A stretch of DNA of 64,000 nucleotides, taken from assembly GCF_913064665.1 (NCBI RefSeq), contig NZ_CAJYBT010000014.1:1-64000 (forward strand), written 5' to 3'. This DNA comes from an uncultured Thioclava sp. (GTDB lineage: Bacteria; Pseudomonadota; Alphaproteobacteria; Rhodobacterales; Rhodobacteraceae). Positions 61,443 through 64,000 of this stretch are shown one piece after another. The translations under genes were made by a program, and so were the position numbers. Within the stretch, counting starts at the first letter, position 1. Each line of letters starts with the position of its first letter. The notes below the pieces were generated by a model. It had not been told where the DNA came from and ran no database searches. It worked only from the letters and a program-made list of their open reading frames with translations.

Positions 61443-62282
61443 TTAAGCCAGACACTCTCGGCGCAGACGATCTTCCCGAAGCTCTGTAGCTGCCGTCGCC
61501 GTCGCCAACCGCCCGCGCGAATCGTGGAACGTCAAACCGATATGCTGGTCGGCCGCGTGGGTCAGAGCCAGATATCCGCGCACGAAAAGCGCGCGCGCCC
61601 GCCCCCCCGGCCAACCTTCGGGCAAAGCCGCCTCAGGCAGGCGCGGATCGACAAGAGCCGCATGACGATAGGCATGAACGAGTTGCAGCCGAAGCGCGAG
61701 CGCCTCTGGCCCCGGCGGCGCGCCAGCCTCGCACACATGCGCCAAGATCGGCTCAAACACCGAGAGAAACGCGTCATATTTCGCGCCCACCTCGGCCAAA
61801 GGCCAGGCTTGTGCCGCAAAGTCCCGCAGCGCCCCTATCCCTGCAACCGTATCGCAAGATAACACAGCAGCATTAGGGCGCAGGACATCATTGCGACGCG
61901 GCGCGATGAAGGCCTTGGGCCCAATTGGCAGCCAATCCGTCGAGACAATCTCAGCCTCGCTCAGGGTCACAAGCCACCCTGTCGGCTGCGGCGGCGGCGC
62001 ATAGAGAACCCGCGCAGCCGCCTCGAATTCCTCCTCGGCCATGTCAGTAAGGCGGTAATAGCTTTTTCGCCCGATGCGCTCGCCCTCAAGACGCCCAGAG
62101 CTGACAAGCCGGGAAACGGCCGTGCGCACCAGCCCCTCGCTCAGACCATGCGCCGCGCAGCATTCGATCAACGTCCCGATCCAAAGCACACCGCCTCGCG
62201 GCGCGACGATATCGCCATAGAGCGTCACAATAAACGACGGCGCGCGCGGCGACGTCAGCGCATCGGCCTCGATTTGATGCAT
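61443..62282 (-). CDS. paaX: PaaX-family transcriptional regulator
   Basis: A 279-residue regulator of the PaaX family. It has an N-terminal winged helix (SFIVTLYGDIVAPRGG, then GLSEGLVRTAVSRLVSSGRL, about residues 17-66) and the C-terminal effector and dimerisation domains, including the YRLTDMAEEEF motif near 76. In E. coli PaaX represses the paa operons and is released by phenylacetyl-CoA. It lies upstream of paaJ on the same strand, separated by 148 bases with a promoter. A second regulator, the TetR protein at 52871, serves the same cluster. Confidence 0.88.
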   Translation of the reverse strand: MHQIEADALTSPRAPSFIVTLYGDIVAPRGGVLWIGTLIECCAAHGLSEGLVRTAVSRLVSSGRLEGERIGRKSYYRLTDMAEEEFEAAARVLYAPPPQPTGWLVTLSEAEIVSTDWLPIGPKAFIAPRRNDVLRPNAAVLSCDTVAGIGALRDFAAQAWPLAEVGAKYDAFLSVFEPILAHVCEAGAPPGPEALALRLQLVHAYRHAALVDPRLPEAALPEGWPGGRARALFVRGYLALTHAADQHIGLTFHDSRGRLATATAATELREDRLRRECLA

Positions 62283-62510
62283 GATGATCGCCGCCCCCAG
62301 ACATTACACCAAGGCACATATTAGGACAAAACTGTAACGAAAGGCAATGAAACTTGGAACCCGCCCCTTCCGCAATCGCAGCAAGTTCGCGCTTTGGGTT
62401 TGGCGGTGAGACTGTCGCGTCTGGTCAAGACAGCGCCTTCGCAGGGTCGCGACACTCCTTGGCATTCGTTCCGGAGCCTGCGCCGCACCCTTTGGCCGCA
62501 AAGGTTGCCG

Positions 62511-63590
62511 CTATTTCAGGCCCGGCGAATGGGCGCGCTGCACCTGCGCGGCCACACGCTCTGCCGCGGCCAAGGCGCCCTCCATATAACCGCCCATCTC
62601 AGGCGCGGTTTCGCTACAGGCAAACTGCAGCCGTCCGTCCCACACCCCGGCCAACACGGCGGGCAACCCATAGTCGGGATGCGCGCGCAGCGGATCAAGA
62701 TCACGCGGGCGCGCCGTCAGTGGCTCGCGCGCCCAATCCTGAAGACAATACGCCTGCGGGCTCAGCGCGCGCGGGCCGAAGAACCGAGCGAATTGATGCA
62801 GCGCGGCTTGCGCCAGCGTGGTATCCTGCGCCTGCCGCGCGCGCGCATCCAGCCCGAGAAAGCCAAACAGTGCAGCGGGTTGCCCTGAATCCCCTGACGC
62901 ATCGTGGATTTCCATCAGCGGTCCGCGCCGGCTCATCGCATCGCCCGAAAGCCCGTCGGCACGCCAAAACGCGTTGTCGTAAACTGCGACGAATTTCGCA
63001 TGCCCCGCCATCCAGGTCGGGATCGCGTCAAGCGCGCTCAGTTGCGCAGGCGTCAGCGCGGGCGCGAAAGGCAGCGCCTGCGCAATACGCGGCGGCACCG
63101 CCAGCACGACCTGATCGGCGCTGCACGATTGCCCGTCCGCCAGCGTGATCTTCACCCCCACACCCGAACGCGCAATCCGCGTAACCTCTGCGCCCGTATG
63201 CACCCGATCTTGCGGCACACACGCCACGAGCGCGTCAATCAACGCCACCAGACTGCCCTGAAGCCGCCATGAGCCCGACATCGAGGCATAACCCATCCCG
63301 CGTTGAACTGGGCCGCTGGCATCCTCAAAACACAGCGCGCCTTGGTCATATTGGGCGAATTTCGCCAATCCAAGAGCGTCGATCAGCCCCGCGATCCGGG
63401 GTTGACCGGGCCAGAACCACGAGGGGCCAATATCCACCCGCCCCTGCGCGCTCTCAAACGCCTTGATGCGTCCGCCAAAACGCGCGCGCGCCTCAAACAG
63501 CTCAAACGCGACACCCGCGCCCTGCAACTGATGCGCCAGCGCAAGGCCCGTCAGCCCGCCCCCGACAATCGCAACCTGCGTCTGCATCAT
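62511..63590 (-). CDS. FAD-dependent amine oxidase-like protein
   Basis: A 359-residue flavin amine oxidoreductase. The FAD-binding motif GGGLTGLALAHQL opens the protein (about residues 10-22), followed by the FEARARFGGRI segment typical of monoamine oxidases, and a C-terminal GYMEGALAAAERVA that closes the FAD site. It is shorter than most monoamine oxidases. The ribosome site is weak. It is followed (upstream in transcription) by a cupin gene 39 bases away, so both may be one unit. Substrate unknown; no clear link with the phenylacetate genes is shown. Confidence 0.82.
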   Translation of the reverse strand: MMQTQVAIVGGGLTGLALAHQLQGAGVAFELFEARARFGGRIKAFESAQGRVDIGPSWFWPGQPRIAGLIDALGLAKFAQYDQGALCFEDASGPVQRGMGYASMSGSWRLQGSLVALIDALVACVPQDRVHTGAEVTRIARSGVGVKITLADGQSCSADQVVLAVPPRIAQALPFAPALTPAQLSALDAIPTWMAGHAKFVAVYDNAFWRADGLSGDAMSRRGPLMEIHDASGDSGQPAALFGFLGLDARARQAQDTTLAQAALHQFARFFGPRALSPQAYCLQDWAREPLTARPRDLDPLRAHPDYGLPAVLAGVWDGRLQFACSETAPEMGGYMEGALAAAERVAAQVQRAHSPGLK

Positions 63591-63629
63591 CGGTTGACCG
63601 ACAGGGGGCTTTGCGGCGTCCCTGCATGC

Positions 63630-64000
63630 TTACGCATCAGGAGCAGCCACAAAACGCAGATGCCCGGTCTTCATCCAAAGATCGCAGCCCGCATCGCCCG
63701 CAATGGCAATAAGCGGCGCGCCATCGGGCAGGCGCAGCCACGCGCCCTGCCCCAGCGTATCGCCCTGCTCGCCGATCTCGCCGCGCAGCACGAACAACTC
63801 AATTCCGCCCGGCTCATCAACGCGCAACGTAGCCCCCGGCGCGAGGGTGAAATGGCTCACGACCTCGCGGTCATCGCGGTGCAATTCGGCCCGCTCAACT
63901 CCCGGCCCGGCCGGGCTGCGCCCCTCAGAGATATGCTTGCGAAACTGATCGCGATCTGCGGCGTCGAACTGCCAGAGCTTGACGAAAATCGTGCAGCCCT
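63630..64000 (-). CDS. Cupin-domain protein (ChrR-like), partial
   Basis: The 3' part of a cupin gene that continues past the end of the window. The visible frame of 123 residues starts GCTIFVKLWQFDAADRDQF, typical of the ChrR-type anti-sigma cupin family, and continues through VVSHFTLAPGATLRVDEPGG and IELFVLRGE, the cupin barrel strands, ending CDLWMKTGHLRF. A Met at 63884 is internal, not the start. The missing N-terminal half would show whether a zinc-binding anti-sigma domain is present. Confidence 0.72.
   Translation of the reverse strand, partial: GCTIFVKLWQFDAADRDQFRKHISEGRSPAGPGVERAELHRDDREVVSHFTLAPGATLRVDEPGGIELFVLRGEIGEQGDTLGQGAWLRLPDGAPLIAIAGDAGCDLWMKTGHLRFVAAPDA

Noticed and set aside
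1..64000. tRNA, rRNA, CRISPR arrays, insertion sequences, prophage genes
   Set aside because: I looked for clover-leaf ends, regular spaced repeats, transposase motifs and integrases on both strands and found none that could be supported by eye.

Overview
The window is a GC-rich stretch of chromosome-type sequence, most like a Rhodobacterales (Roseobacter/Paracoccus group) alphaproteobacterium. Evidence for this is inference from gene content: a two-domain ALDH16-type dehydrogenase, fused indolepyruvate oxidoreductase, PHB genes, and a paa cluster with both TetR-type and PaaX-type regulators. I found no rRNA, tRNA, CRISPR array, insertion sequence or phage gene. Almost every gene belongs to a catabolic or storage operon.

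Region 1 (about 174-12940, all minus strand) is a 2-deoxyribose operon: FGGY kinase, DeoR repressor, sugar ABC importer (binding protein, ATPase, two permeases), a DUF4432 epimerase-like protein, deoxyribokinase, DeoC aldolase and ALDH16. The sugar would be imported, phosphorylated, cleaved to acetaldehyde plus glyceraldehyde-3-phosphate, and the aldehyde oxidised. A 26-bp palindrome upstream of the binding-protein gene is the probable DeoR operator.

Region 2 (13557-19155) is an unassigned oxidative cluster: flavin monooxygenase, ArgE-like amidohydrolase, LysR regulator, DUF1028 protein, RidA and a Rieske oxygenase of the amine-oxidising type. It looks like a degradation route for a small nitrogen compound and is the best candidate here for an undescribed pathway. 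Region 3 (19557-23132) holds an ArsR-permease-thioredoxin module with its operator, and a zinc-ribbon membrane protein split by a frameshift at an 8-base homopolymer.

Region 4 (23133-33728, minus strand) is a carbon storage/overflow operon: phasin, PHB synthase, FabI, a MaoC-Pta fusion whose hydratase motif is degraded, acetate kinase, thiolase, a PhaC-like hydrolase and a P-type proton ATPase. A scar of a deleted short-chain dehydrogenase lies between thiolase and hydrolase. A gap with a disulfide-reductase remnant follows (33729-34697).

Region 5 (34698-41887) handles tryptophan and aromatic amino acids: arylformamidase, kynA, kynU, an Lrp/AsnC regulator and indolepyruvate ferredoxin oxidoreductase. 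Region 6 (41908-62282) is a complete phenylacetyl-CoA pathway in three transcription units: paaN-liv ABC-FadJ-like (minus), paaG-paaI-paaK followed by the TetR regulator (plus), and paaJ-paaABCDE-PaaA/C-like-paaZ (minus), with a PaaX-family gene upstream. Three GACCG-N2-CGGTC-type sites sit in front of these units and define a likely regulon. The window ends with a FAD amine oxidase and a partial cupin gene.
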